A stretch of DNA of 64,000 bases from Meconema thalassinum (lineage: Eukaryota; Arthropoda; Insecta; Orthoptera; Tettigoniidae), in NCBI GenBank assembly GCA_946902985.2, contig OX336389.2:790934979-790998978 (forward strand), read 5' to 3'. Of this stretch, positions 49,151-60,644 are shown piece after piece. Under the pieces are notes generated by a model. That model worked only from the letters and a program-made list of their open reading frames with translations, did no database searches and was not told where the DNA came from. Position numbers and translations under genes: made by a program. Numbering within the stretch: position 1 is the first letter of the stretch; the number at the start of each line of letters is the position of its first letter.

Positions 49151-50739
49151 CATATATGAGCTTGGAAATATACATGTTCTCAAAGTTTTCTAACCAGCCA
49201 ATGCTAAATAAAGTTGACACTGGAAACAAGCCACGAATCTGGTTTATACATCTCGCACAACCGACCAATGAGGACATTATTAGAAGCCACGTGATTGACA
49301 AGGCACAAAGGGAGCGCGGCACAAAGAAACTATGGCACGACGAATGCACGGAGACTCGAAGACTTCCGATGTACCGATAGGAGCACGCGAGTGAATCGTG
49401 ACCGCAGGCTAGGAGGAGGGGGACTCGATCCTCGCGCGTGTCGAACGCAACCAATAAGAAGAGGCCTCACTTAGATAAAAGCAGATAGTGCAAATACCAT
49501 AGCTAATTACCGGCATGATTTTAACACTTCATAACTTCATAGAGGGTGTTAAATAATAAATAAGAAGTATTTATTAACATTGCGGCTAATTAAATGTTTA
49601 ATTAAGGATTATCATAATCATCGCTAATAAGGAACCAATCAGATCCATGCTCTGAAAGGTGACGCTAACTTTATTGTTGGTGAGGGAAAGTTGAGAGAGG
49701 AATCGGAGCTCTTAATAATTACGACTTTGACAGGAGTGGACGCCTTAACCAAATACTCTACAAGTGAACAACTCTGATAGATATTATTATACCTTTGAAG
49801 AAGATGACCACTGCAAGCAAATAGAAACGAGAACGACGGCTCTTAGTTCTGTGCATGAACAAGAAGTCGACATGCAACTACATTTGAAGCATCTTAAGTA
49901 ATTATTCTACGTATTTCTATCATGCCGAAAATTCTGAAGTTGAGGGAGTTGAATACATCTGAATCTACAGAGATCGTAATGACGAACTAAATGTTAATGG
50001 GAACATAACTATGATGGCAGCGAGAGTATTCGAAATGACATAATATCAATATCGTGGGGGAGATAAACATCTCGTCTCTCCCATGTAAAGTTATTCTACG
50101 TCTATAAAATTCATTTCACCAACTACAATTACGAATACTAATACATCGGAACTTTGGCGAAGAAGACAGAAGAATTTCACGAACGAGGGCGGCTCGGGTG
50201 GATCCCAGCGCCATCAAGAAGATTGCCCAGCAGGAAGGACGGCCACACGAAGATGTTGGAGTTTGAATCCCGTTCCCGACAGCCTGGAAACTTCTGAAGG
50301 AGATCGAGGACAGGCCCACCAGACATCATGAAGCTTCAAGCTATCAGAAACAATCAGTTTCTGAGGAGCAGCGAGGAAAGCCCACTTCTAGTCAACTATA
50401 ACGCAGCGCAAAGTAGTGTCATGACCAATGATGTATCCCATTTTGTAGAATTGTAGATATTTTGTGCATATCCGCCAACTTTCTATAGTCTATTAATGCC
50501 ATTTTTCTACATTTTCGTAATAAATTTATAGTTTTCGATTTTATATTTTCATAGCTACGTTATGCAGATGTTTATTCTCGATTTTCGTCGATTTTGATAT
50601 TTTAGAATTGTTATTTGGAATTGTGAATGTTGCGACTTTCGAATTTGAATGATGGAGATTTTACCGTTTAGTTCAGAATATTTTTATTGGTCGAGTTTAA
50701 GAGTGTTTCAAACACATTTGATTGGTTTATGAATTGTAT
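49151..50739. other. No gene recognised
   Basis: Frames reaching 178 codons on the minus strand (48918-49454) overlap the SINE and show no motif. The stretch 49700-50480 reads like transcribed non-coding or UTR sequence, and an AATAAATTTATAG (possible polyadenylation signal) lies at about 50519, but no homology is apparent. Confidence 0.35.
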
Positions 50740-50745
50740 TATATC
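50740..50745 (+). repeat. Left target-site duplication of the Polinton-like element
   Basis: TATATC here versus TATATG at 62916-62921: 6 bp with one mismatch, the duplication length known for Polintons. Confidence 0.7.
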
Positions 50746-51460
50746 AGTAGGGGGGCAGTAAGAGTTCTAACGCACCCCGTCAGCTGTTTTTGAATTTGGA
50801 GCGCTCTAAATCCAAGATGGCGGCGATGACGCCACAAGATGGCGGCCAAGATGGCGCCTAACCAAAATGGCGGCTAACCAAAATGGCGGCCATATCTTAA
50901 CTAACCTAGCCTAACCTAACCTCACCTACGAGGTGCGATCGAAAAGTTCCAAAATGATGACCCATAGCCTACTTTCCTGGTGACGTCACAACGAGGGGTG
51001 ATCAAATTTCCAAAAATGTTGACCCATAGCCTACATTCCTGGTGACGTCACAACGAGGTGTGATCAAAAAGTTCCAAAATGTTAACCCATAGCCTACTTT
51101 CCTGGTGACGTCACAACGAGGAGTGATGAAAAAATTCCAAAATGTTGACCCATAGCCTACTTTTCTGGTGACGTCACATACTATCCCGCCATACATTCAG
51201 GGGCAAAGCCGATATCCCCCGTACGCGTTGTCGGATTTTGACGAATGAGGTGTCGTTGAAATCGGGCTGACACCCCCCCCCCCCCCTTTCCAAAAATCCA
51301 AAATATTGACCCATAGCCTACTTTCCTGGTGACGTCACATACTTTCATGGGCAAAGCCGATATCCCCCGATCGCATGGCCGGATTTTGACGAATGAGTTG
51401 TCGTTGAACTTTGGCCGACACCCCCTTTCCAATGAATAACCTATTTCCACCCCAAAATGA
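50746..51460 (+). repeat. Left terminal inverted repeat of the Polinton
   Basis: Outer ~230 bp: an AGTAGGGGGGCAG end, a GATGGCGGC-rich stretch (50812-50893) and a CCTAACCTAACC patch. Then four ~63-bp units with TAGCCTACTTTCCTGGTGACGTCACAACGAGG, whose core is TGACGTCA, and two longer units with GGCAAAGCCGATATCCCC and GACACCCCC. It aligns inversely with 61485-62915. The perfect TGACGTCA sites are at 50981, 51043, 51106, 51169 and 51330. A 14-C run lies at 51273-51286. Confidence 0.9.
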
Positions 51461-52089
51461 AACCTACCCCTACTAGAGTGTGAAAACATATTTTTTTAGG
51501 AAATCTCATTTTCCAAGTGCGACATGTGAGAGTTTGAATGCTAATGGGAAATTAATCGGTGTTTCACATGAAAAACATATACAGTCCTATATGCAACTAT
51601 GATTTAACATTTTTGTTTTTGATTTTACGCATGCGCACTTGGGAGTTTTATAAGAGGGTGAGCTTTTGAATAATGATTTATGGATGAGTTATTTTTTATC
51701 CATGACTATTTCGATGGAACGACGGGTCGTAATACGATGATTTTTTTCCGATGTTCGATGGAACGACGGGTCGTAATACGGCGATTCGTTTTCTCCGATA
51801 TGGGGAACCATGATAGCCATGCTTGCCAATGCATTAGTCGATATTTGAATGAACCAAGAATCGCAGAGGCTTATGCCATGGTTTGTAGCTGGCAGGCAAT
51901 TGCACCCGAGAAACTTTAAGCCAAAGCCTAGCATGCTAACCCGTAAGCTATGAATGAACGAAACCGGTGGTCGGCCACAGCGTTTTTTCGTGCCTGCAAA
52001 ATGCATTTCACAAATCATGGATTGTAGAGCTGTATGAGATGGTTCAACTCATGGTTGGTAAAGACATGATTGAAAAATGAAAAATTCAT
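51461..52089 (+). repeat. Inner, rearranged continuation of the left inverted repeat
   Basis: 51800-51960 (ATTAGTCGATATTTGAATGA, GCATGCTAACC with a tRNA-like A-box flavour) matches 61233-61370 inversely. A GATGGAACGACGGGTCGTAATACG block is directly duplicated (51714-51738 and 51756-51780). The collinearity with the right side is imperfect, so the boundary of the inverted repeat is fuzzy. Confidence 0.55.
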
Positions 52090-52806
52090 AGCCTGCTTTC
52101 AGTTGACCGAGGGGTTTAGTGAATGGAGTGAATGAATCCTTTATTTAACGGTATGGAATGATTGTGTGGCCTCTGGAGAGGCCGAGTGCAGGTCTTTCTA
52201 GTTGACGCCCGTGAGTGACCTGCGCGTCGTAATGAGGATAAAGTAATGATGAAGACGGCACATACACCCAGTCCCCGAGCAACGGGAATTAACCCCAGGA
52301 GATTAAAATCCCAGATGACTCGGCCGGGAATCGTACCCGGGGCACTTTGGGCCAGAACCTAGTGCGCTAACCATTTAGCTACAGTGAGGATTTGAAACAG
52401 TGCTGACTCCTAAAACCTGTCGCACTCTCTTGAAACAATGATTAAATGAATAACTAATGAAATGAAATGATAGTGTAAAGGGTTGCTTGACCAACTTGGT
52501 TAGGGTATGGAATGAATGAATAAAATCCTCATTTAGCAGCGAGGATATGAAAAGGTGCTGACTGCTGAAGCCTGTCGCACTCCCCTGTTGTAATGATTAA
52601 ATGGATGACCCATGAAATAAAATGAAAGTGGATAGAGTGTTGCTAGAATGACATTTTTTGATAGTGAAAACTGGAGTAGCTAGAGAAAAAAAAACCTGTC
52701 TGTCTCTTCTTTGTCCAGCACAAATCTCACATGGAGTGACTGGGATTCGAATTATGGACCCAGCAGTGAGAGGCTAACGTGCTTTCGCCTAAGCTATAGA
52801 GGCTTC
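52090..52806 (-). mobile_element. Two SINE family F-type insertions inside the Polinton
   Basis: On the minus strand the first head (52806-52735) reads GAAGCCTCTATAGCTTAGGC and ATTCGAATCCCAGTCACTCC. Its tail (GAGTGCGACAGGCTTCAGCA) occurs twice, at about 52560 and 52410. A second head (52385-52318) has AAATGGTTAGCGCACTAGG and GGGTACGATTCCCGGCCGAG, with a body ending near 52090 (AGAAAGACCTGCACTCGGCC). Similar pieces lie in sense at 43556-44220 and near 61140-61280. Confidence 0.7.
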
Positions 52807-53052
52807 AAGACATGAGTGTAATACATTCAGTCTCTGAGCTACAAGAATGAATTCCAAGAGATTAAAATTCTTGATTGGGAGTTGTGTTTAAGATGAAACT
52901 TGAAACACAACGGCTTGCTAGCCAACATTAGCATTTAAGGAGTGTAACCTTGTGATAGTGAAAACTGCAACTGTTGCATGATACCGGTGTTGAATTACGC
53001 GTTGTCTCTAAACACGTTGACGGTTAGATCGCAAACAAGTGGACTGTATGTA
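52807..53052. other. Polinton interior, nothing recognised
   Basis: No coding or repeat signal. Confidence 0.4.
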
Positions 53053-53300
53053 TTACTGTATGAAACTAGCGGTAGCGTAGCGGTTAGCATGATTAGCTGC
53101 TGCCCTGGAGATCCTGGGTTCGATTCCCGACTTTTTCATGAAATTTGAAACAGTAATATGAGGAGAGGAATGGGGTTTACTCAGCCTCAACCCAGGCCCA
53201 AATGAGTAGAGGGGGTTCGATTCCCCCTCAGTCATTCTTGAAGTGGTTTTCAATGTTTTCCCACCTACCGTAAGGCCACTGCATTCTCCTTCCCGAATTC
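53053..53300 (+). mobile_element. SINE family B-type insertion inside the Polinton
   Basis: Head GGTAGCGTAGCGGTTAGCAT and CCTGGGTTCGATTCCCGAC (good A and B boxes), CATGAAATTTGAAACAG linker, second box GGGGTTCGATTCCCCCTCAG, core GAAGTGGTTTTCAATG. The tail is short. Confidence 0.8.
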
Positions 53301-54230
53301 TCTGTTACACTCTGCCACTCTTTCTATCTCCTTCATGAGACTCCTGTATGCTTTGCATGCGTGGCCGCATGGGTGTCGTGGTGGTTGTTCACCCAAGTTA
53401 TATCACTGACTCAGAGTCTCAAGCTCGAGGACACTGCCCTTAGTGGCGATAGAGGTGGGATCCCTCGCTTAGTTCGTGGGAAAAGCTGATCCTGGATGAT
53501 AAAATGATATCAAAGCAACAAGGGGTGATTAAGGTTGGAAATTGAAAGACTCCCTAGGCCTCTGATACACTAATACTATTGGAGGTGTGAAGAGAACAAG
53601 AGTTGACCAAGTGAGATCGACATGAAAGAAAAACAGAGAGGGACCCTGCCCAAGTAAGTGAAAACAATCCTGGACTCAGCTGGGGTCCCCGTAGTTGTCA
53701 ACACACATTTCACCTGATGTAAGCTCATGATTTTATAAAGTCTAACTAGATGACATAGTTTTTGTTTCATTACAATAGTCACTGGCAGTGAGAATCTTAA
53801 AGCAGAATGCTATCTTGCCATATCAGCGATCCTGTTTGAAATAAGCGGGTATTGCTGATAAGTGTAAACTGAGAACTTATTGTGATTGTCATTTCCGTTT
53901 GACATGTGAAAAGAATATGAATGTTAGGTAATGTAAAATGTTTGCAGTAATTTGAATCTTGATGTATTGCAAATCTCAATGAACAGTGATTTATTCTATT
54001 TCGCTCATACACGCATGGACAATTTTTTTGCAAGCTAGCAATATTGAACAAGATAAAAGCAAGGTCATACCTATCATTGGCACTCATTGGTCTCATTACT
54101 GACGAATAAAGCTGCCGTGATATCATTTATATGACAAGTGAATTGAGAGAAAAGCAGTGACGTTACTTGAAAAATATATTTGAGAGGTATGTATTAAATA
54201 CATTAAACTTTTTAACTGTTTAAATATAAA
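53301..54230. other. Polinton interior, no gene recognised
   Basis: This would be expected to hold further Polinton genes, but neither strand shows an integrase, ATPase or capsid motif. A 109-codon antisense frame (53797-54126) has no family resemblance that I can name. Confidence 0.4.
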
Positions 54231-54297
54231 AATCAATGTGCAAGTCATGAAATGAAAACGGGTTGATTAATTGATTGATTTGATTTTTTTTTTACAG

Positions 54298-54380
54298 ATA
54301 ATTGGTTTTTACCTGCCGCCATAGCACAGTGTTGCATGTAGTCCAGTCAGTGACAGTCGTTGAACAAATTATTACTAAAG
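54298..54380 (+). other. Exon-like cassette 1 (predicted, non-coding)
   Basis: Preceded by a pyrimidine tract ending TTTACAG and followed by GTGAATAC. Shares CCTGCCGCCATAGCACAGTG and CAGTCAGTGACAGTCGTTGA with cassette 2. Confidence 0.45.
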
Positions 54381-54936
54381 GTGAATACTTTATAAACGCT
54401 CTATCAAGTGTCCATGTTTGCTACTAGCTGCCAATGACAATACTACTTGTTCACTAATTTATGTTAAAACTACTTGATTATGCCGTCATGTTAAGCGTGT
54501 AGTTTATATGTGATGGATGCTCTATCAAGTGTCCATGTTCGCTTCTAGGTGCCAATGACAATACTACTCATTTGCTAATTTATGTTGAAAATAATGGATG
54601 GTACAGTCATGGTAAACGTTTGGATTAGATGTGATGAATGCACTATCAAGTATCCATGTTCGCGACTAGATGCCAATGACAACACGACTCGTTTGCTTAT
54701 TTATGTTGAAACTAATTGATTGTGCAGTCATGTTAAACGTTTGAATTAGATGTGATGAATGCTCTATCAAGTATCCATGTTCGCTACTAGATGTCAGTGA
54801 CAATAATATTTTTTAAACCGAGATTTTTATTTTTAATATGATCAACATTTAAACTGTTTTTTTGTTAATGTTGATTGAGATGTAAGTCATGGATTGAAAA
54901 TGGGTTGATTGATTGATTGATTTGATTTATTTACAG

Positions 54937-55021
54937 ATAATTGGTTGTTTTACCTGCCGCCATAGCACAGTGTTGCATGTGGTTCAGTCAGTGACAGTCG
55001 TTGATCAAATTATTACTTAAG
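54937..55021 (+). other. Exon-like cassette 2 (predicted, non-coding)
   Basis: Preceded by TTATTTACAG and followed by GTGAGTAC, a near-consensus donor. Nearly identical to cassette 1, with two extra bases. Confidence 0.5.
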
Positions 55022-55491
55022 GTGAGTACTTTATAAACGCAATATCAAGTGTCCATGTTTGCTACTAGATGCCAATGAAAATACTACTTGTTCGCTAATT
55101 TATGTTAAAACTATTTGATTGTGCAGTCATGTTAAACGTGTAGGTTAGATGTGATGGATGCTCTATCAAGTGTCCATGTTCGCTACTAGGTGCCAATGAC
55201 AGTACTACTCGTTCGCTAATTTATGTTGAAACTACTTAATTGTGCAGTCATGTTAAACGTGTAGGTTAGATGTGATGAATGCTCCATTAAGTATTTTAAT
55301 ATGATAAACTTTTAACTTTTTTGTTAATGTTGATTGAGTTGTAAGTCATGGATTGAAATGGACTGATTAATCAATTGATTTACAGATAATTGCTGTGAGG
55401 CGTGAAAAATAAACTTTTGAATATGAATAAATGTGTAAGCGATGAATTGAAATGGAAGGATGGATTGATTGTTTATTTTTTATTTTACAGA

Positions 55492-55614
55492 CACGCAGAG
55501 AGACAGAGACAAGACAGAAAGAGAGGGAAAGAGAGAAAGGAAAAGAGAAATATCAACAAGTAAAAGCGGTGTAGTTTGTGGATATTAGTCTACATTTTCT
55601 GTATTCAATACACA
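55492..55614 (+). other. Exon-like segment 4 (predicted leader exon)
   Basis: Preceded by TTTTTTATTTTACAG and followed by GTAAGACT. Purine-rich (GAGACAGAGACAAGACAGAA), lying immediately upstream of the polymerase region. Confidence 0.4.
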
Positions 55615-55638
55615 GGTAAGACTATTTTTTAACAAGAA

Positions 55639-58600
55639 ATGGCATGTTCTATGACAACAAACAATTTAACATGTAACCCTCTTGCTTCATGCTTTAAATC
55701 TCGTGTTTGTTCAGGCAGAACAGATAACAGCAATGAAAGTATTATACCCAAGGAATGTTTATTGCCTTGTATTAATGTAGTTAGGAGGGAAATGTATAGG
55801 GCTTTGGAATTAAACAAGGCTTTGAAAGTAAATATGGAGTTAGTGTGTGATTTTGTCTACATAAAAAATGACATGCAAATCAGGGATAAATTTCATTTGT
55901 GTACAAAGATGGGAGAGCTTTTCGTAGCCCATAATTTAGAAAACTGGTAAGAAACCCATGTCGTGGAAGCCTTGCTAAAATAATTTGATAAATTTCAAGA
56001 AGGACCCAGTGGCCTTGCTCTGGAAAAAATACATTATTTGCAAATGAATATCTGTAAATTCAACCCTTTGACTGCTGGGTCATATCACATTGCTACTCCC
56101 ACAGCGATTACTTCCCGGAAAGCCGTGGTGAACATTAAGAATGCAGATGACAATTGTTTCATTTGCAGTATTTGTGCATTTTTGCAACCAGTGCACCGCG
56201 ATGGATGTCGGCCTGGAAAGTATAAGCAGACATTTGATTCCTTAATGCAAAATTGAAATTTAACTGGCGTGTCGTTCCCTATGGATCTAACTCAGATTCA
56301 CAGGTTTGAACAGAACAACCCTGATTTTTCATTCATGGTCTATGGTGTTCAAGGAGAAGAAGAAATTATAGGCCCTTTATATGAAATAAAAGAATTCAAA
56401 CGTTATCACATTCATCTTTTATATTTATCTCATGGAGAGGTGAATCACTATTGCCTCATTAAGAATTTAAGTAGATTGCTTTGCAGCCAAATGTCCAAAG
56501 ATCATAATAAGAAACATGTTTGTGACCGTTGCTTGCAATATTTTACAACCCCCACGCTTTTAGAACGACATAGGGTAGATTGTTTATCTCAGGAAGCTGT
56601 GAAACTCGTTTTGCCACAAGGAAAGGATGCTGTGTTGGAGTTTAAGAATATTCATAAGCGTTACACAGTGCCTTTTGTAGTCTATGCAGATTTTGAAGCT
56701 CTGACTACACCCATGGCGGGATGTGAACCAGATCCCGCCATTAGCTCTACCACACCCATTCAAAAACATGAACCCTTTGCCATAAGATTTAACGTGGTGT
56801 GTGCCTATGACCCCACAAAATCCTATTACGACTCCTGTAAGTGACCCGATTGTGCAAAATGGTTCTTGGAGCAACTGGTCAAGTTAGCTGATCATGTGCA
56901 GGGATTACTGGACCACCCAGTACCCATGATCCAAACTCCAGAACAGCAGCAGCGGTATGCGCATGCCACCACATGCCATATTTGTGAAAAGCCACTGGTC
57001 AGTGCTGAAGACACTGTTCGCGATCACTCGCACTTTACAGGGGGATTTTGCGGGGAGCTGCACACAGAAAGTGTAAAGTTAATTTTCCAGCTCCAAGATT
57101 TATCTGTGTGTTTTTCCACAATCTGGCTAGTTATGACATGAATTTTTTGATTCGTGAATTGGGTCATATGAGCAAAGGGAGTTTTTCATTATCCCTCAAA
57201 ACCATGAGCGTTTTACAGCCTTGACATGGCGGCTGGGCAAATTTTCAATTCGATTTTTGGATTCTTTAAAGTTTATGATATCCTCGCTAGACAGTCTTGT
57301 CAATGGCTTGGATGAGAATGAATTAAAATATACAAAAACATATTTTCAAGATCCTGAGCAATTTAAATTATGCATTCGGAAAGGGCGTGTTAGAGCAGAA
57401 AAAACTCCCACCGCAAGAGAAATTTTACTCTAAGCTTACACGTTGTACCGTTTCCGATGAAGACTATGCACATGCATGTCAAGTTTGGCGAGTGTTTGAT
57501 ATCAAGACGATGCATTACCTAAAACTTGATGTATTGCTGCTCACAGATGTGTTTGAAATTTCCGTGAGTTATGTCAACACATTTATGGTCTCGACCCTGC
57601 TCACTATTATACAAGTCCTGGCCTGTCATTTGATGCAGCATTGAAATACACTCAAGTGGAATTAGATTTACTCACGGATGCAAACATGGTCTTATTCTTT
57701 CAAAAGGGTATTCGCGGTGGCTTTGAGTCGCTTAACCAGCGGCATGCCAAAGCGAATAATGCCTTCATGCCTGATTATTCACCAGACAAACCAGATTTGT
57801 ACTTAATGTTCTATGAAGAGAATAATTTGTATGGTTATGCCATGAGCCACCCTTTGCCCGATGGGAATTTTGCTTGGCTGACTGACAAACAAGTGTCAGA
57901 ATTTGATGTGAACAAAGCCAGCCGAGAAACAGGCCGTGGATATGTGTTAGAAGTGGATATTGAATATCCGTCATCCTTGTTTGATGAACATGCCGATTTC
58001 CCATTCTGGCTAGAGTGAATGGTTCCCCCTAAAAGTAAAGTAAACAGTTCAAAACTGATGGGCACGCTTTACAACAAAAATCGGTATGTTATACATATCC
58101 AACTGTTGGTGCGATGCCTAGCCCAAGGCTTAGTGTTAAAGAAAATCCACAGGGGTATTTCCTTTGCCCTAAAAGCATGGCTTGAGCCATACATGCGACT
58201 CAACACAGAGCACCGGCAAATGGCGACACGACAGTTTTAATATTTTTTTTAAATTGATGAAGAACTGCATCTATGGCAAGTCCATGGAAAATGTCCGCAA
58301 ATACCGCGACATGAAATTGGTGAATGTCTGGGTGGGGCGTTATGGTGCCCAGCGGTACATTGCAAAGCCCAATTTCAAATCTATCAAAATTATCGTTGAG
58401 AATTTAGCTACTATTGAAATGAGTAAGTCCAGCGTGGCCATGGATAAACCTATTTACTTAGGCCAAGTCATTTTAGACTTTCCCAAATCAGTCATGTATT
58501 GATTCCACTATGAGTTTGCCAAACAGCATTTTGAGCATGTATCTCTTTTGTATATGGATACGGACTCGTTCATTTATCACATCGACCACTGCAACTCCTA

Positions 58601-59036
58601 TGTCGTGATGAAGGAACATAGTGACTGGTTCGACACCTCTTCCTACAGCGTTGACAATAAGTTTGAGTTACCCATAAAATAAGAAGGAAATGGGATTATT
58701 AAAAGATGAATGTGGTGATTTGATTATGACTGAATTTGTCGGACTAGCATGTAAAATGTATGCATATCGCATATTAAATGACAAGGAAGCAAAAAAGGGG
58801 CCAAGGGTATAGGTAAGGCTGTGGTAAAATCTCTTCATGTCGATGACTTCCTAGAGGTTTCACAAACAGGCAAAGCTATGTTGCATACACAGTGCAGGAT
58901 ACAATCTAGCAACCACGAATTGTATCTTGTTAAACAAAGGAAACAAACACAGGCCTTGTTAGATAGCAAACGCAAGTGGGGTGATGATCTGCTTTGCAGC
59001 ATGCCATGGGGCTATGGCAACAAGGAGAGTTTATGA
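55639..59036 (+). pseudogene. Protein-primed DNA polymerase B (pPolB) of a Polinton, broken
   Basis: The intact product would replicate the element using a terminal protein as primer. Recognised along frame 1: an N-terminal region (55639-56260), a Cys/His zinc-finger-like CDRCLQYF...C (about 56519-56583), exonuclease motif I VVYADFE (Asp 56689, Glu 56695), and a CHICEKPL...RDHSHFTG treble-clef-like block (56970-57045). HNLASYD (exo II type) is in frame 3 near 57108. Later pieces are LPPQEKFYS-type, LKLDVLLLTDVFE, a motif A block where the usual D of D-x-N-N-L-Y-G is Glu (57815), motif B KLMKNCIYGKSMEN, motif C YMDTDS (58551) and a C-terminal FVGL...KMY block. Damage: in-frame stops at 55948, 55981, 56254, 56842, 58016 and 58500, plus another at about 58680, and frame changes near 57068, 57170, 57388, 57585, 58220, 58700 and 58800. 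Length (~3.4 kb) fits a full-length family gene. Clearly inactive. Confidence 0.9.
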
Positions 59037-59662
59037 TTTCTTTGTTTTATGATGTTGCAAAATGACTTTTTCATAGATAGGATAGTTAATAGGTTTTTTA
59101 ATGATAGACATTGTAAATAGTATAAACAACCTATACCCTTGTCACTTTTTGTTTTGAAAACAAAGCCTTGAATAAGATCCTAATTATTATGCTTGTCATT
59201 GTAAATTTGTAAATAGTATTTCTTTGCAGTTTATGTAAACGATAAACGTTCCTTGGATTAGCATGCATGAGAATAAATGTCCTTTAGGGGGAAAATTTTT
59301 GGTTGCTTTCCTAAAATGACAGGTATGTATGGAATTAAAAAAGTATAAGTTTAAACAAAAGTGTATGTGTGTGTGTGTGTCTGTAAATTATACTACTAGT
59401 ACTTGCCATTAGTTATTTAGCATTTGGGCAAATACGGTGAAGGATAGGTAAGTGAGAGGGTTTAACATTTAATTTTTTAGTTTTGTTCATTACTTTTTAT
59501 TCATGTAGTCATAACTACGTCTTTTTGTTAAAAGATAGTCTTATTTGTAATCCAATGGTGGTGGGGTTTGATAAATGACTTAAAAATCATGTGTGATTGT
59601 TGTTGTTGTAACAATGTTGAGACTAGAGTGTCGTAGTTACACTCTTATGCATATAGACTACC
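59037..59662. other. Spacer between pPolB and the small gene
   Basis: AT-rich. Contains AATAAATG (about 59271), a possible polyadenylation signal for the polymerase gene, and a GTGTGTGTGTGT tract at about 59362-59379. Confidence 0.45.
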
Positions 59663-59941
59663 ATGGAAGGTTTGAATGCTATCGGTCAAGCCTGTCGTCT
59701 TGAACTCAAGAAGATGAGCGACTTGATTATTCATACACCTTTTCACATTCTTACGATAAAAAATACACAAAATTTGGAAACCGCGCTGTTTGCATTTGTG
59801 AAGAGTTTGAAACATTTCTTCCTTCACGTGTTGATGATGTGTCTGATGATGTTTTTTCAAGATATCAATACAAGTAGTCAACCTGTATATTTGATTTTTG
59901 AAGGAAAAAACAATCATCGACGTATGGCTTGTTTTGAATAA
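59663..59941 (+). pseudogene. Small Polinton-associated gene (~100 aa family), frame-damaged
   Basis: The start region (MEGLNAIGQACRLELKKMSD, then HTPFHILTIKN) and the end (PVYLIFEGKN) resemble a family of ~100-residue proteins I recall from arthropod and cnidarian Polinton-like elements, sometimes compared to OB-fold proteins; function not established. The middle (about 59775-59855) is more family-like in the next frame (FLPSRVDDVSDDVF) than in the frame of the open reading. The open frame therefore survives by two compensating shifts and the encoded middle is scrambled. The stop codon overlaps an AATAAA (59937-59942). It lies downstream of pPolB on the same strand. Confidence 0.55.
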
Positions 59942-60640
59942 ACAAAAACAAATAACATAAATGCTTGTTTTCTATTTTCGAAATCATAGCAGTGATGATA
60001 TACATTTTGATTGTTGTTTTAATCCTAAAGTTTATAGGTAGATAAAAGTCGTTGACCATTCATTCCACTAATAATTAACAACATGTTTATAATACATCAC
60101 TGTTATGATAAGCTATATCATTATTTCCCACCTGCATGTCTCTCCCACCTCTCAAACAATCATCAAGCTGAGTGCTGAGACCACAAAAGGAGTATCAAGG
60201 TAGTTATATTTTTTCAAGGGTTTATATTCAATGACTTTATGAATAATTCCATAGCTAGTTTACCGTAGACATTGATTAGCCCCATGTAAAATGAAATACT
60301 ACTTTAAACATGTTCTAAGATTAAGGGTATTCATTCTAACTATGGTTCTCACTCAATCAAATACATGTAAACATCAACCGTGGTTTGTTTGGAGCACTAC
60401 ATTGATAAACACTCACACTTAAAACCTTTCCATTTTTACTTTTTAGATTCCCTCGACATTTTGTTGACCTCTCTTTTGAGTATCGCCATAATATTATTCC
60501 ATTCACATTGTGACGATTATAGCTATAAGAGTAGCCTTGATAGAGTGCACGTTGCCAACCTTTGTTGGTTGTAGTAAGTAGTAACAGACCTGTCAGTCTG
60601 ATGGTCACACTACAAAGGTTACAACTGTTTTGGTGATAAA
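59942..60640. other. Polinton interior, no gene recognised
   Basis: Short motif-free frames on both strands. Confidence 0.4.
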
Positions 60641-60644
60641 GTGA

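Larger units (their letters stand above)
54231..55620 (+). repeat. Array of duplicated exon-like cassettes and 121-bp repeats upstream of pPolB
   Basis: Two large units (offset 639 bp), each with GATTGATT repeats, a TTTACAG acceptor-like end, an 83-85-bp exon-like block, a GTGA(A/G)T donor-like start, then 121-bp tandem repeats. The repeat anchors are at 54398, 54519, 54640 and 54761 in the first block and 55039, 55160 and 55281 in the second. Two further, altered acceptor-like cassettes follow (AG at about 55385 and 55491). The array ends 20 bp before the first recognisable polymerase codons, so it may be a multi-exon leader. No protein frame is conserved between the copies. Confidence 0.7.

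Noticed and set aside
48918..49454. 178-codon antisense frame, the second longest in the window
   Set aside because: Part overlaps a SINE B remnant, an overlapping frame exists on the other strand, and the composition and lack of motifs fit chance.
50895..50930. Telomeric repeat at the Polinton end (CCTAACCTAACC)
   Set aside because: Insect telomere repeats are TTAGG with a 5-bp period; this patch is short and has a different phase, so it is probably part of the inverted repeat.
53797..54126. Missing Polinton gene (capsid or ATPase) in the 109-codon antisense frame
   Set aside because: No Walker motif or family resemblance; the opposite orientation and low-complexity composition do not support it.
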